From the NCBI GenBank assembly GCA_022824005.1, contig JAJEBG010000023.1, positions 87,020 through 151,019 on the forward strand: a stretch of 64,000 nt of DNA. Direction: 5' to 3'. The notes beneath the pieces were generated by a model. It had not been told where the DNA came from. It ran no database searches and saw only the letters and a program-made list of their open reading frames with translations. Source of the DNA: Paracoccaceae bacterium. Its GTDB lineage: Bacteria; Pseudomonadota; Alphaproteobacteria; Rhodobacterales; Rhodobacteraceae. Position numbers and translations under genes: made by a program. This document shows positions 22,696 through 35,890 of the stretch, one piece after another. Positions within the stretch are counted from its first letter, which is position 1, and each line of letters starts with the position of its first letter.

Positions 22696-23208
22696 ATGGC
22701 TAACTTTGTGATGACCGACTCTGCTGAACTTATCAAACTCTATTCCGAGAAAATTCTGGCATTGGCGGCTGATATCCCTTTGACCGAGCGGCTAGAAAGT
22801 CCCCATGCCACGTCGAAAGTCCGATCACCGCTTTGTGGTTCGACCGTCACTGTTGACATGAGAGTCGAGGACGGCATTGTGAGGGGCTTTGGTCAGAATG
22901 TCAAAGCCTGTGCGTTAGGTCAAGCCGCGGCTTCTGTTGTTGGCAGGAACATCATCGGCTGCCAACGGGTTGAACTCTCACGCGCCCGCTCGCAACTGAA
23001 GTCCATGTTGGACGATAACGGGCCCCCTCCGAGCGCGCCTTTCGCCGCCTTGCATGTGTTGCAACCGGCCAAAGACTACAAGAATCGTCACGCCTCCATC
23101 ATGCTAGCCTTGGATGCAAGCCTCCTCGCCTTCGATCAGGCCATCGCCGCTTCTCCACCAGTCTCTGCAGATCACAAAACCGGTTCAGAAACAGATGGCA
23201 TAAGTTGA
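22696..23208 (+). CDS. IscU/NifU N-terminal-type Fe-S cluster scaffold-like protein
   Basis: A 170-residue protein with the NifU_N/IscU-like fold: LIKLYSEKILALAADIP, ATSKVRSPLCGSTVTVDM and FGQNVKACALGQAAASVVG. The first two cluster cysteines (PLCGS and KACALG) are present, but the C-terminal HCS-type cysteine of IscU is not obvious; a cysteine occurs instead at IIGCQRV. This may therefore be a divergent scaffold or Fe-S carrier. The ATG at 22696 has an AAAGGA site; the longer frame from 22630 has no support. Such proteins next to hisI are frequent in alphaproteobacteria. Confidence 0.82.
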   Translation: MANFVMTDSAELIKLYSEKILALAADIPLTERLESPHATSKVRSPLCGSTVTVDMRVEDGIVRGFGQNVKACALGQAAASVVGRNIIGCQRVELSRARSQLKSMLDDNGPPPSAPFAALHVLQPAKDYKNRHASIMLALDASLLAFDQAIAASPPVSADHKTGSETDGIS

Positions 23209-23212
23209 TGTC

Positions 23213-25991
<2,779 letters not shown>

Positions 25992-27152
25992 GTGCTTGAC
26001 CATCACGGACCCACTCACATGCTTGATCAAGGCTTAAATTCGCTTGGTTTTGCCAAGCCGCCCGCCGAGACACGGGTGATTGTCGCCATGTCAGGTGGTG
26101 TCGACAGTTCTGTTGTCGCGGCTCTGCTGGCCGAGCAAGGTTATGATGTCGTGGGCATTACGTTGCAACTCTACGACCATGGCGCTGCGCTTGCCAAGAA
26201 AGGAGCCTGTTGCGCTGGGCGTGATATTCACGATGCCCGAAAAATCGCGACAGAATTCGACTTCCCGCACTATGTGCTTGATTTCGAATCAATATTTCAG
26301 GAATCAGTCATTGACGAATTCGCCGACAGTTATCTGGCCGGTGCTACACCCGTTCCATGTATCCGCTGCAATGAACGGGTTAAATTTCGTGAGTTGCTGG
26401 AGACGGCACAAGATTTGGGCGGTGATTGTTTGGCCACCGGCCATTACATTCGCCGTCGTGCGGGAGCGCGGGGGGCTGAACTTCACTCCGCGAGGGATTC
26501 AGAGCGAGATCAATCCTATTTTCTCTTTTCAACAACCCGAGAGCAGTTAGAATATCTTCGATTTCCTCTGGGAGAATTGGGCTCAAAACAGCAAACGAGA
26601 CAGTTGGCGCGCCAGTACGGATTAAGCGTTTCTGAAAAACCTGACAGTCAGGACATTTGTTTTGTGCCGCAAGGAAAATATGCCGATGTGATCAAAAAAT
26701 TGCGACCAGACGCGATTGAGCCGGGGGATATCGTTGATTTAGAGGGACAGCGGATAGGCTCCCATCAAGGCATCATCCATTATACCATCGGTCAACGAAG
26801 AGGTTTGGGAATTGGGGGACAGGAGAAGCCGTATTATGTGGTGCGACTAGATGCCAAAAAGCGTCAAGTTGTTGTGGGGCATAAAGAAGAATTACAATCC
26901 ACACGCATCCATGTTCACCAGATCAATTGGCTCGGAGACCAACCTTTCAACCAAGATGTTGCACATCGACTTCGGGTTAAAATTCGCTCAACGCGACCTC
27001 CTCGTCCAGCTAAGGTTCGGGCCATGGGAGGTGATAAAGCTGAAGTTGAACTGCTAGAACCTGAGGAAGGTATTGCAGCCGGGCAAGCTTGCGTCTTTTA
27101 TAGTGCCAATAGCAGCCGTGTTTTTGGTGGCGGATGGATTTATAGCGGATGA
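25992..27152 (+). CDS. mnmA: tRNA-specific 2-thiouridylase
   Basis: MnmA thiolates U34 of tRNAs for Lys, Glu and Gln. The PP-loop [18 protein letters not shown] is near residue 35; the two catalytic cysteines are in [14 protein letters not shown] and [17 protein letters not shown]; the C-terminal beta-barrel has [12 protein letters not shown] and GQACVFYS. The frame begins at a GTG at 25992; an ATG at 26019 is an alternative. Neither has a strong ribosome-binding site. It is followed by the M20 peptidase after 46 bases. Confidence 0.96.
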   Translation: MLDHHGPTHMLDQGLNSLGFAKPPAETRVIVAMSGGVDSSVVAALLAEQGYDVVGITLQLYDHGAALAKKGACCAGRDIHDARKIATEFDFPHYVLDFESIFQESVIDEFADSYLAGATPVPCIRCNERVKFRELLETAQDLGGDCLATGHYIRRRAGARGAELHSARDSERDQSYFLFSTTREQLEYLRFPLGELGSKQQTRQLARQYGLSVSEKPDSQDICFVPQGKYADVIKKLRPDAIEPGDIVDLEGQRIGSHQGIIHYTIGQRRGLGIGGQEKPYYVVRLDAKKRQVVVGHKEELQSTRIHVHQINWLGDQPFNQDVAHRLRVKIRSTRPPRPAKVRAMGGDKAEVELLEPEEGIAAGQACVFYSANSSRVFGGGWIYSG

Positions 27153-27198
27153 ATCAAAGGTGGATTTGTGAGGTCAACGTAATCAATGGAGATCGCTC

Positions 27199-28575
27199 GT
27201 GTCATTACAAGACGTTTTGGATGAAATTGACAGAAATGTAGACGCGGCTTCGTCGCGACTCCTTGAATTTTTGTCTATCGCTTCGATTTCTACCGACCCC
27301 GCCTACCAAAAGCAATGCGACCAAGCGGCGGATTGGTTGGTTAACCAACTCACCGACATCGGCTTTATCGCGTCGAGCAGGCCGACTGAAGGCCACCCAA
27401 TGGTGGTTGGTCAGAGTTCTGATGCTGTCGACGGACAATCGCGGCTCTTCTATGGTCACTACGATGTGCAGCCCGTCGACCCAATCTCGGAGTGGAATCA
27501 TCCACCATTCGAGCCTTTTGTCGATAAATCATTGACTCACCCGGTGATTCGCGGGCGGGGGGCTAGCGATGACAAGGGACAATTAATGACTTTCATTGAA
27601 GCCTGTCGGGCATGGAAAAAGGTGAGCGGCAGGGTCCCCAAAAATCTCAAATTTCTTTTTGAAGGCGAGGAAGAATCGGGGTCTCCATCGCTCGTGCCAT
27701 TTTTGGAAAGTCATGCTGATGAATTGTCGAGTGACATCGCGCTGATCTGCGATACCGGACTCTTCAACTATGAAACGCCATCCATTGTCCTTATGCTTCG
27801 TGGGCTGTTGGGTGAAGAAATTTTTGTTCAGGGACCCAATCAGGACTTACATTCGGGTATGTTTGGCGGAATCGCGATGAATCCGCTGCGTGTACTATCA
27901 AAGATTTTGGCCGGACTTCACGATGACCAGAACCGAGTCACACTGCCCCAATTTTATGACAGAATTGACGAGCCACCGGCTGATATGCTAGCAGAGTGGA
28001 AAGGATTGGTCAGTGACGCCTCGACCCTCTTGGCTCCAATTGGACTGGCCGTACCGGCTGGAGAAAAGGATTGCTCACCCCTCGAAATGACTTGGGCCAG
28101 ACCTTGCTGCGATGTTAACGGGGTGACTGGCGGCTATTTTGGTGATGGGTTCAAAACTGTGATCCCCTCGCAAGCCTCGGCGAAGGTCAGTTTTCGACTG
28201 GTAAAGGGGCAGGATCCATTCGAAATTCGACGCCAATTTCGACATTATGTCCGCTCAAAAATTCCCGCCGATTTTTCGGTCACTTTCAAAGAACACGGCG
28301 CGGCGGCAGCGAGCCGTCTCTCACCAAATCACCCGATGTTCGAGACCGTTCATCATTCGTTGTCCGCCGAATGGCCATCAACGGCCGTTTATACGGGAAG
28401 TGGTGGCTCCATCCCTATTGCCGGTCACTTCCAGTCTATACTCGGAATTGAGTCAATTCTGGCTGGGTTTGGCTTGAGTGATGACTGTAGCCATTCGCCC
28501 AACGAAAAGTACGATCTGCGCAGTTTCCACCTCGGAACGCGGATGTGGGCCCGCGTGCTCGGATCTGACGCATAA
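27199..28575 (+). CDS. M20 family metallopeptidase (dipeptidase-like)
   Basis: A 458-residue di-zinc peptidase of the M20 family. Metal-site motifs are [12 protein letters not shown] near residue 95, [12 protein letters not shown] near 118, the catalytic glutamate pair in [16 protein letters not shown] and the C-terminal [12 protein letters not shown] lid/dimerisation domain sits between about 195 and 330. Length and the EWNHPPFEP context match carnosinase/dipeptidase-type members rather than DapE or ArgE, but the substrate is not certain. The GTG start has a GGAG site seven bases away. Confidence 0.92.
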   Translation: MSLQDVLDEIDRNVDAASSRLLEFLSIASISTDPAYQKQCDQAADWLVNQLTDIGFIASSRPTEGHPMVVGQSSDAVDGQSRLFYGHYDVQPVDPISEWNHPPFEPFVDKSLTHPVIRGRGASDDKGQLMTFIEACRAWKKVSGRVPKNLKFLFEGEEESGSPSLVPFLESHADELSSDIALICDTGLFNYETPSIVLMLRGLLGEEIFVQGPNQDLHSGMFGGIAMNPLRVLSKILAGLHDDQNRVTLPQFYDRIDEPPADMLAEWKGLVSDASTLLAPIGLAVPAGEKDCSPLEMTWARPCCDVNGVTGGYFGDGFKTVIPSQASAKVSFRLVKGQDPFEIRRQFRHYVRSKIPADFSVTFKEHGAAAASRLSPNHPMFETVHHSLSAEWPSTAVYTGSGGSIPIAGHFQSILGIESILAGFGLSDDCSHSPNEKYDLRSFHLGTRMWARVLGSDA

Positions 28576-28607
28576 CTTCAACATCTCAACTAGATAGGCT
28601 TAAGAGA

Positions 28608-29606
28608 ATGATGAATTTACCAGACATAAAAACAAAGTCAAAACCAGATTTAGAGGTGGTTTTGGCCGAACCGCGGGGGTTTTGTGCCGGTGTGGTTCGC
28701 GCCATTCAAATCGTTGAAAAAGCCCTCGAACGCTGGGGGCCGCCTGTTTATGTGCGTCACGAAATCGTTCACAACCAGCATGTTGTCAATTCATTGATGG
28801 CAAAGGGAGCCATATTTGTTGAGGAATTGGAGGAATGTCCCGACGACCGGCCGGTTATTTTTTCTGCCCACGGTGTCCCAAAATCCGTGATTGCCGAAGC
28901 AAAAGGTCGCGAAATGCTCTTCGTCGACGCGACCTGTCCCTTAGTTTCCAAAGTGCACAGCGAATCAAACTGGCATATCCGCTCCAACCGTCAAATCGTC
29001 ATGATTGGTCATCGAGACCATCCAGAAACCATTGGCACCATTGGTCAGGTTCCGGAGGGAGAAATATTCTTGATTGAAGAGAAAGAAGAAGTCGATCGCA
29101 TCAAGCCGCGTGACGCCAAAAAGTTGGCTTATGTGACGCAAACCACGTTGAGCCATGATGACACCATTGAGATTGTGGAACGGCTAAAAGAAAAGTTTCC
29201 TGACATTGTCGGACCCAAGACCGATGACATTTGTTACGCGACAACAAATCGGCAGGAAGCGGTCAAAGCCATGATCCCCTTGGTTGAGGCACTCATCGTC
29301 GTCGGCGCCCCAAATTCTTCAAATTCCAAACGTTTGGTTGAGACGGGTTGGAACGCGGGTTGTACCTCAGCCCAGTTGGTGCAAGGGGCGGGAGATATTG
29401 ATTGGAAAAAGCTGGAGAGTGTTTCTCGTATTGGTCTCACGGCCGGGGCGTCATCCCCAGAGGTTTTGGTGATGGAGGTACTCGACGCCCTCCGAGAAAG
29501 ATTCAATGTCTCCTTGCAAACTGTGACGACGGCCAAAGAAACCACGGTGTTTTCTCTTCCCCGCAATTTGGGAGACGATCTGCCGAGACCGGGTCATATC
29601 AATTAA
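28608..29606 (+). CDS. ispH: 4-hydroxy-3-methylbut-2-enyl diphosphate reductase
   Basis: The last enzyme of the MEP isoprenoid pathway, a [4Fe-4S] protein giving IPP and DMAPP. The three cluster cysteines are in [26 protein letters not shown] and [24 protein letters not shown] and the proton-relay segment [10 protein letters not shown] are also present. Length (332) is normal. It is convergent with the PaaG-like gene; the 95 bases between have only a weak CCGGC/GCCGG repeat. Confidence 0.97.
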   Translation: MMNLPDIKTKSKPDLEVVLAEPRGFCAGVVRAIQIVEKALERWGPPVYVRHEIVHNQHVVNSLMAKGAIFVEELEECPDDRPVIFSAHGVPKSVIAEAKGREMLFVDATCPLVSKVHSESNWHIRSNRQIVMIGHRDHPETIGTIGQVPEGEIFLIEEKEEVDRIKPRDAKKLAYVTQTTLSHDDTIEIVERLKEKFPDIVGPKTDDICYATTNRQEAVKAMIPLVEALIVVGAPNSSNSKRLVETGWNAGCTSAQLVQGAGDIDWKKLESVSRIGLTAGASSPEVLVMEVLDALRERFNVSLQTVTTAKETTVFSLPRNLGDDLPRPGHIN

Positions 29607-29701
29607 ATCGATTTATTCGCGTGGGTTGACTTTAGGTGCCATCCTTACCGGCGGCCAAACTCTATTGGTGATGGCCGGAACAGGGACGGGTTAACTTCCA
29701 C

Positions 29702-30478
29702 TCATCGACCTTCAAAATTAGCGGGTCGTTTCTCGATAAATGCCAACACACCTTCCCTAAAGTCTCGTGTCTTTCCCGCCTCACCTTGCAGTTTGGCTTC
29801 AGTGGCGATTTGTTCGTCATAACTGCGATCAAAACTGGAGCGAATCATCTGCTTGATCCGTTTATACGCCTCGGTGGGACCGCTCGCGAGGGCAAGAGCG
29901 CGTGATTGCCAATGGTCGACAAATGTTTCATCGGGAACGGATTCCCAAATCATCCCCATGTCTTGAGCGTCTTTGGCCATGACCTTATCTGCGAAAAACG
30001 ACAATCCCATTGATCTTGCGATGCCAATCTTTCTGGGAAGGAGCCATGTCCCCCCAGCATCCGGAACCAGTCCAATACGCGTGAAGGCTTGCACGAAATA
30101 AGCACTTTCGCTGGCGATGACGATATCTGCCGTCAACGCGAGGTTGGCCCCTGCCCCAGCAGCCGCGCCGTTGACGGCGCAGATGGTGGGTATTTCTAGT
30201 TTTTGAAAGGCGCGCAGCATCGGGAAATATTCATCAATGAGCGTTCGCTCAAGATCAGCATCGGCCGGGTCGACGCCATCGCCCAAATCTTGCCCTGAAC
30301 AAAAGGCCCTCCCTGAACCTGTCATGACGAGGACCCGTCCATATTGGGGAGATTGCTCAATCGCATCGGTAATCTCACCCCGCATTTGGCTGTTCAATGC
30401 ATTCATGACATCCGGCCGATTGAGAGTAATCAGCACGACCCCTTCTTCGGCCTTAAATGTAATGGTGTCGTATTCCAT
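29702..30478 (-). CDS. Enoyl-CoA hydratase/isomerase, PaaG-like
   Basis: A 258-residue crotonase-fold protein resembling 2-(1,2-epoxy-1,2-dihydrophenyl)acetyl-CoA isomerase (PaaG). Motifs are [45 protein letters not shown] and [17 protein letters not shown]; the aspartate in VPDAGG replaces the glutamate of true hydratases, as in PaaG. A second PaaG lies in the paa block at 56287, so this gene may act in general fatty-acid isomerisation or duplicate that step. It starts 20 bases after ccmH ends, on the same strand. Confidence 0.88.
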   Translation of the reverse strand: MEYDTITFKAEEGVVLITLNRPDVMNALNSQMRGEITDAIEQSPQYGRVLVMTGSGRAFCSGQDLGDGVDPADADLERTLIDEYFPMLRAFQKLEIPTICAVNGAAAGAGANLALTADIVIASESAYFVQAFTRIGLVPDAGGTWLLPRKIGIARSMGLSFFADKVMAKDAQDMGMIWESVPDETFVDHWQSRALALASGPTEAYKRIKQMIRSSFDRSYDEQIATEAKLQGEAGKTRDFREGVLAFIEKRPANFEGR

Positions 30479-30497
30479 GGCTTTAACTCACTTATTC

Positions 30498-30980
30498 CTA
30501 ATCCTTTGAATCACGTTGAGACGTGATGGCTTGCAATTCCCGCTCTTCATCTTCGGTCAAGGGAGCATGACCCTTAATGCCGACCATCTGACGTTGCCGG
30601 ACATAGAGCCCCATAGCGACGAGCGCAATGAACATGAAGAAAGGGCCGGAGAGGTAAAGCAGCCAATTGCTGCCGCTCGGTTGCGGTTTTAGCAGGACGA
30701 ACTCACCGTACCTTGTGGTCATGTATTGATAGATGTCCTCATTGCTCTTTCCTTCCTGCAACTGTTCACGAAGCAATGCACGAAGGTCAGCGGCGAGCGG
30801 CGAGTTGGATTCGTCAATTGACTCGTTTTGACAAACCAGACAACGAAGATTTTGAGAGATGTCACGCGCCCGGCTCTCTAAATCTTTATTTGAAAGGATT
30901 TCATCGGGTTCAACCGCTTGCGCCATATGGAGGCAAGTGAGACCTAATAAAATCCATTTGAGTCCGGCAAACATCATCAT
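30498..30980 (-). CDS. ccmH: Cytochrome c-type biogenesis protein CcmH (CycL)
   Basis: A membrane-anchored thiol-redox protein that reduces the apocytochrome c haem-binding cysteines. The N-terminal signal segment is followed by the redox motif LRCLVCQNESIDESNSPLA with its CxxC pair, then LLREQLQEGKSNEDIYQYMT and YGEFVLLKP, and a C-terminal membrane helix near residues 105-128. Its start overlaps the ccmF stop by four bases. The order ccmE-ccmF-ccmH equals cycJKL of rhizobia. Confidence 0.96.
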   Translation of the reverse strand: MMMFAGLKWILLGLTCLHMAQAVEPDEILSNKDLESRARDISQNLRCLVCQNESIDESNSPLAADLRALLREQLQEGKSNEDIYQYMTTRYGEFVLLKPQPSGSNWLLYLSGPFFMFIALVAMGLYVRQRQMVGIKGHAPLTEDEERELQAITSQRDSKD

Positions 30981-32977
30981 CTTTCAAGGGCCGGCGATGG
31001 TGTCATGCGGGGACGGGAGCGGCCAACTGAGGCCAGTCGGTAACGTCGGTCGAGCAAACTGGTGAGTCCACCCAATGACATGATAATGGCACCGAGCCAA
31101 ATCCAATTGGCCAATGGTTTGATATACGCTTTGACGGTGACCCGCCCGTCGGCTTGGGAATCCCCAATGACAACGTAGATATCTCGCAAGAATCCCATTT
31201 CAATGGCCGCTTCGGTCGTCACCATCCCAGATACTGGATAAAATCTCTTTTCTGGAAAGAGTTGTGCCACTTCGTGCGAGTCTTTCAGTATCATCATTGA
31301 GGCGCGGGTGGCTTGGTAATTGGGTCCCTCAACCAGACCTAAATGGTCAAAACGAAGCGCATAACGGTCCGAAATCTGATATTGATCGCCCGTTTCGGCC
31401 AGCCGTATATCTTCACTTTCCCAAGCTGTGATTGCCGATATGCCGGCGATGGTCACCGCCAATCCAAAATGAGCTAGCGATTTTCCCCATTCAGATCGCG
31501 GCATATTGAAAATGCGCCAAAGCGCGGCTCGTATGCCGCCCCGCCCCATACCCGCACGTTTTGCAAGATCAGCGACAACCCCGGCCGCCAACCAAACTGC
31601 CAAGGCCAAACCCAATGCACCGAGCGTTGAGTGGGCGTTATCCAAGAACAACACAACCGTTCCACAAAGGACAGCCGAAAGAAAAACCCACCATAAATGT
31701 CGAAGCCCGGCTGTAGAGGCGGTTTTCCATGGCATTGTCGAGCCAAGCGGCAAGAGCATGGCCAACGCGACAAGAAAAGGTGTTACGGCAATTTCAAAGA
31801 ATGGCGGTCCCACCGAAAGCATCCGCCCAAAAATGATTTCAGCGACCAAAGGCCAAAAAGTCCCGATGAAAACCACCAGAGCAGCCACCACAAGCAAGAT
31901 ATTATTGCTAATCAGAGCCGTCTCTCGGCTAAGAGGTGCAAATACATTGTCCGAGACGATCATTGAACCCCGCCATGCATAGAGTGCCAAGGCGCCGCCC
32001 GAAAAAATAATTAAGATGGCGAGAATAAACACGCCCCGCCCTGGATCAGTGGCAAAGGCATGAACCGATGTCAAAATGCCTGACCGCACGAGAAAGGTAC
32101 CAAGAAGAGAAAATGAAAAGGCGAGGATGGCCAACAAAAGCGTCCAACTCTTGAGACATCCCCGTTTTTCCGCGACCGTCGCCGAATGGAGGAGAGCAGT
32201 AGCAAAAAGCCACGGCATAAAGGAGGCATTCTCCACCGGATCCCAAAACCACCAACCGCCCCATCCCAGTTCATAATAGGCCCACCATGAGCCCAGAGCG
32301 ATACCCAGTGTGAGAAAGACCCATGAAACCAGAGTCCATGGGCGTACCCAACGCGCCCAAGCGGCATTGACTTCACCCAACAAAAGAGCCGCCACCGCAA
32401 AACTGAAGGATACGGCCAGGCCGACATAGCCGACATAGAGCGCCGGTGGGTGGAAAGCTAACCCGGGGTCTTGGAGAAGAGGATTTAATCCCATGCCTTC
32501 AAAAGGCGCGATGGCCAGCCGTTCAAATGGGTTCGAAGTCAATAAGATAAAGGCATAGAAGGCACTGGCAATCGCTGCTTGTACCGAAAGAGTGAGAGTC
32601 TTCAGGCGGATCGGCAGCGCGCCGCCAAACCAAACGATCAATGCCGAAAAAAGTGAAAGAATCAGAACCCAGAGAAGCATTGAGCCCTCATGATTACCCC
32701 AAACCCCAGAGAGTTTATAGAGAAGCGGTTTTGCTGAATGCGAGTGATTGGCGACAAGCGCAATAGAGAAGTCAGATTGGACAAAGGCTTGAGTCAAGGC
32801 CGCAAAGGCGATAGCGGTCAAAAAGAACTGCAATAAAGCTGCCGCATGAACGAGATGCATCCATTTTGGCCACATCAAAAACACGCCTATCGCCGGGATA
32901 ATTATCTGCATCAAGGCGACAAGAGACGCTAGAATCAGGGCAAAATGACCGAGTTCTGCTACCACGCAACCCACCAT
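30977..32977 (-). CDS. ccmF: Cytochrome c haem lyase subunit CcmF (CycK)
   Basis: A polytopic inner-membrane protein of 666 residues that takes haem from CcmE and ligates it to apocytochrome c. The start AELGHFALILASLVAL, the signature LYKLSGVWGNHEGSMLLW, and the tryptophan-rich WWD domain GGWWFWDPVENASFMPWL are seen, with about fourteen hydrophobic segments. The periplasmic C-terminal part ends with a last helix near residue 635. No ccmG (dsbE) lies between ccmF and ccmH, unlike in gamma-proteobacteria. Confidence 0.97.
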   Translation of the reverse strand: MVGCVVAELGHFALILASLVALMQIIIPAIGVFLMWPKWMHLVHAAALLQFFLTAIAFAALTQAFVQSDFSIALVANHSHSAKPLLYKLSGVWGNHEGSMLLWVLILSLFSALIVWFGGALPIRLKTLTLSVQAAIASAFYAFILLTSNPFERLAIAPFEGMGLNPLLQDPGLAFHPPALYVGYVGLAVSFSFAVAALLLGEVNAAWARWVRPWTLVSWVFLTLGIALGSWWAYYELGWGGWWFWDPVENASFMPWLFATALLHSATVAEKRGCLKSWTLLLAILAFSFSLLGTFLVRSGILTSVHAFATDPGRGVFILAILIIFSGGALALYAWRGSMIVSDNVFAPLSRETALISNNILLVVAALVVFIGTFWPLVAEIIFGRMLSVGPPFFEIAVTPFLVALAMLLPLGSTMPWKTASTAGLRHLWWVFLSAVLCGTVVLFLDNAHSTLGALGLALAVWLAAGVVADLAKRAGMGRGGIRAALWRIFNMPRSEWGKSLAHFGLAVTIAGISAITAWESEDIRLAETGDQYQISDRYALRFDHLGLVEGPNYQATRASMMILKDSHEVAQLFPEKRFYPVSGMVTTEAAIEMGFLRDIYVVIGDSQADGRVTVKAYIKPLANWIWLGAIIMSLGGLTSLLDRRYRLASVGRSRPRMTPSPALER

Positions 32978-33004
32978 TCGACGATCAATTGATGGTCTTT
33001 CATA

Positions 33005-33448
33005 TTATTGAACAGGTGCTCTAAAAAGCCCCTTCTCCTTTAACGCCTTTGCCACTTCTTTTGGCATATAGGTTTCATCATGTTTGGCAAGAACTTCCGT
33101 TGCTGAAAAGACGCCATCCGCTAAACGGCCGAGGGCGATGACGCCCTGCCCCTCGGCAAATAGGTCGGGCAAGATACCTCGGAAGACGACCACCACAGCA
33201 TGATCGCTATCGGTAATTTCAAATATTGTATTATCTTGATCCTCAATGACAGAACCTTCCGCCACCAGACCTCCCAAGCGGAACAATTCTTCAGGGGGCG
33301 GGGTTTCATTGACCACATCAGAGGGCAGTCGAAAATATGCGATCCCATCACGGAAGCCATAACCCATTAATAAAGCCGCGATCACCAATAAAAGGCCTGA
33401 AGCCACAACCAGATGAATTCGGCGTTTTTTTTGAATTTGGCTTAACAT
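33005..33448 (-). CDS. ccmE: Haem chaperone CcmE (CycJ)
   Basis: A periplasmic, membrane-anchored haem carrier. An N-terminal anchor (IHLVVASGLLLVIAALLMGY) is followed by an OB-fold domain with FRLGGLVAEGSV, VVVVFRGILPDLFAEGQGV and the haem-binding motif AKHDETYMP, in which His binds haem covalently and Tyr is an axial ligand. The ATG at 33448 follows a GTG that could also be used. It is six bases downstream of argC and 27 upstream of ccmF. Confidence 0.96.
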   Translation of the reverse strand: MLSQIQKKRRIHLVVASGLLLVIAALLMGYGFRDGIAYFRLPSDVVNETPPPEELFRLGGLVAEGSVIEDQDNTIFEITDSDHAVVVVFRGILPDLFAEGQGVIALGRLADGVFSATEVLAKHDETYMPKEVAKALKEKGLFRAPVQ

Positions 33449-33454
33449 CACAAA

Positions 33455-34477
33455 TCAAGGAAAAAGAGGTGGCGATAGAAGACCTGTAGTTTCATTCAAG
33501 CCCATCATGAGATTGGCATTTTGTATCGCTTGCCCGGAAGAGCCCTTAACCAAATTATCAAGCACCGCCAAGAGCATCACGTGATCCCCTCGCCGGTCTG
33601 GCACAACGCCTATATGGACAAAGTTTGATCCCCGGACATGTCGTGTTGACGGATGCTCGCCGATGGGGAGAAGATGCACGAAAGTTTCATCGCGATAACG
33701 TGAATGAAGACAGTTATATATTGCCCGGCTATCACCTCTCACATAGATTGTGGCAAGAATACCGCGATTCTGTGGAACCAGATGCGGCACGAATGTGACC
33801 GTAACGGGTTGCCCCGCAACTTTAGATAATTCCTGGTCAAATTCGGCTAAATGACGATGTTGTGCGACATTGTAAGCCTGCGTGCCTTCTGACAATTCGG
33901 CATGTAATATTGCCTGCTTTGGGGAGCGACCCGCCCCCGATACCCCTGTTTTGAGATCTATGATGATATTGTCCTTGGCTATCACGTCATTCGCGAGCAA
34001 CGGAAGGAGAGCATAGAGACCCGTCGCCGCGTTGCATCCTGTACAGGCAACAAGACGAGTCGCTTTGATGTCATCGCGATAAAATTCCGTCAGTCCGTAA
34101 ACCGCCTCGTTCAACAAATGTGGCGCGACATGAGATGCGCCGTACCATTTCTCATAAACCGCCGAACTTTTCAGGCGAAAATCGGCAGAAAGGTCAACAA
34201 TGGGGACCGAGTCGGAAAATTGTGAAATCACTTCTTGACTGGTTCCATGCGGCAGCGCAGAGAAGACGAGGTCAATATCCGAAACATCGAGTTCATTGAC
34301 ATTCGTGATCTTCGGCAAATCTAAGTGACGAAAGTTCGGAAACACGTCACTGAGGAATTTACCCGCGTTCCGCTCCGCCACTAGTGCTTGAATAGTGAAA
34401 TCGGAATGGTGGTTGATGAGGCGAATGAGTTCAGCGCCCGTATAGCCACTAGCACCGATGATTGCGACTTTAGCCAT
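33455..34477 (-). CDS. argC: N-acetyl-gamma-glutamyl-phosphate reductase
   Basis: The third step of arginine synthesis. The NADP-binding start [18 protein letters not shown], the segment [19 protein letters not shown] and VYGLTEF are family blocks. The catalytic cysteine is near residue 151 in [18 protein letters not shown]; the usual form is PGCY, so proline and tyrosine are replaced by threonine and asparagine. [10 protein letters not shown] and [18 protein letters not shown] follow. It lies between murI and ccmE on one strand; no other arg gene is near. Confidence 0.94.
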   Translation of the reverse strand: MAKVAIIGASGYTGAELIRLINHHSDFTIQALVAERNAGKFLSDVFPNFRHLDLPKITNVNELDVSDIDLVFSALPHGTSQEVISQFSDSVPIVDLSADFRLKSSAVYEKWYGASHVAPHLLNEAVYGLTEFYRDDIKATRLVACTGCNAATGLYALLPLLANDVIAKDNIIIDLKTGVSGAGRSPKQAILHAELSEGTQAYNVAQHRHLAEFDQELSKVAGQPVTVTFVPHLVPQNRGILATIYVRGDSRAIYNCLHSRYRDETFVHLLPIGEHPSTRHVRGSNFVHIGVVPDRRGDHVMLLAVLDNLVKGSSGQAIQNANLMMGLNETTGLLSPPLFP

Positions 34478-34494
34478 TTTTTACATTCTTCCCT

Positions 34495-35310
34495 TCATAA
34501 TGAACAGGGCTCAAAGATGAGTCGACGGCCAAGAAATTGCGTCGCCTTGGTGGCAATGGAGGCCGGCTCACCTGTCGTTAAGAATTTTCCATTCAATTGA
34601 GTCCCTGCCCATTCGGGCCGACGACTCAAATAATCTGCCAAACTTTCAGCCACAACGTTCGGTTGGTCATATATTGGAACTTCGCCGAGTGCTTGTTGAA
34701 AAACACCTTTGACAAATGGGTAATGGGTGCAACCTAATACCGCGGCTTGGGGTTGAGGCATCCGTCGGAGTAAGGCTTCAGCATGACTGCGTGCGATGGC
34801 ATTGGCGAGTATCAAGTCTCGATCCTCTATAGCATCAACAAGACCGGCACAGGGCTGGGATTCCACATCAACACCAATGGCTCTGTAGGCGAGTTCACGC
34901 TGGAAGGCCCGTGATGCCACCGTTGCCGGTGTCGCGAACAAAGCAATCCTCTCCGCCTTGACAGGTCTCGGCGGTGAATTGTCCGCCCATCGTCGTTCAG
35001 TGAGAACTTCAATCAGCGGCACAAACACGCCCAACACGCGCTTGTCAGTCGGAAGCCATTCTTCTTGGATCCTCTTGAGAGCGGCCGCTGAAGCCGTATT
35101 GCACGCCAATATGACGAGGTCACAACCATAACTCCATAACTTTTCAACGCCGTTACAAGTCAATTCAAATATTTCGTCTTGGCTTCGAACTCCATATGGC
35201 GCATGGAGATTATCACCCAAATAACAAAATGAGATATTTGGTAGGCGTTGCGACAGCCTGTCATAGACGGTTAATCCACCTAAACCAGAATCAAAAATGC
35301 CAACGGGCAT
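34495..35310 (-). CDS. murI: Glutamate racemase
   Basis: MurI supplies D-glutamate for peptidoglycan. [16 protein letters not shown] holds the first catalytic-site aspartate and serine, [14 protein letters not shown] carries the first catalytic cysteine near residue 73, and [15 protein letters not shown] carries the second near 184. The usual GDTxxxPYG segment appears as [10 protein letters not shown], still with PYG. Length is normal (271). argC follows after 17 bases. Confidence 0.96.
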   Translation of the reverse strand: MPVGIFDSGLGGLTVYDRLSQRLPNISFCYLGDNLHAPYGVRSQDEIFELTCNGVEKLWSYGCDLVILACNTASAAALKRIQEEWLPTDKRVLGVFVPLIEVLTERRWADNSPPRPVKAERIALFATPATVASRAFQRELAYRAIGVDVESQPCAGLVDAIEDRDLILANAIARSHAEALLRRMPQPQAAVLGCTHYPFVKGVFQQALGEVPIYDQPNVVAESLADYLSRRPEWAGTQLNGKFLTTGEPASIATKATQFLGRRLIFEPCSL

Positions 35311-35890
35311 CGGTTAAATCTCCGCCAAAACGGAGAAGTGCAATTCACGAGGGCAATCGATAATCATAAATAACCCCTGCTTATTGGTGTCTTTGACTTC
35401 ATTCATCAAAACTCTGTGAGACGTTCGCAAAAGGACAATAAGTGAGAATTTAAGAGTCATCAACGAAGACTCCAAGACATTTCCGACTTCAGGCCCCGTG
35501 GGTTTCAATTCATTGTTGAATGGAGTGATCTTTCACATCTACATTTTGGCATACGGCAAGCCTCGCTGCGCGTGTTCAAATGGAAGAACTATGACAAATG
35601 ACCTTGGCCAAAATCTGAGCTTCGCCGTTTTTGATACGCTTTTGAGTTTTATTGGGAACTTGAACAAATGATTTTAGATTTTCAGTGTGGGAGTGCCATC
35701 TCGTCTTCAACTCACTATTCAAAATAGGTATGGCGAGGATGCTGCAAGGCTCTTTAGCTTCAAGGGTCTGCCGAATGTTATTTTGGGCGTCGGTTCTAAT
35801 CTACCTATGGCGTGACTTACGCGAGCTAAAAAAGAAGGGACGCAACCATTCGCGTCCCTTGGCAAAGTCCAGATGGAACAAAAACTGAAA
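35311..35890. other. Intergenic region between rpsI and murI
   Basis: About 580 bases with no gene that I can support. A 64-codon frame on the minus strand (35314-35508) ends four bases before murI but has no recognisable domain and no good start signal. The rpsI terminator lies at 35835-35860. The murI promoter must be here, in A/T-rich sequence. Confidence 0.55.
35835..35860 (-). terminator. Rho-independent terminator of the rplM-rpsI operon
   Basis: AAGGGACGC (35835-35843) pairs perfectly with GCGTCCCTT (35852-35860) around an eight-base loop, and on the minus strand the stem is followed by CTTTTTTAGC. It lies 30 bases downstream of the rpsI stop codon, in the right orientation. Confidence 0.9.

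Noticed and set aside
35314..35508. 64-codon minus-strand frame upstream of murI
   Set aside because: No domain, no Shine-Dalgarno and no codon pattern distinguishing it from chance; kept only as a remark.
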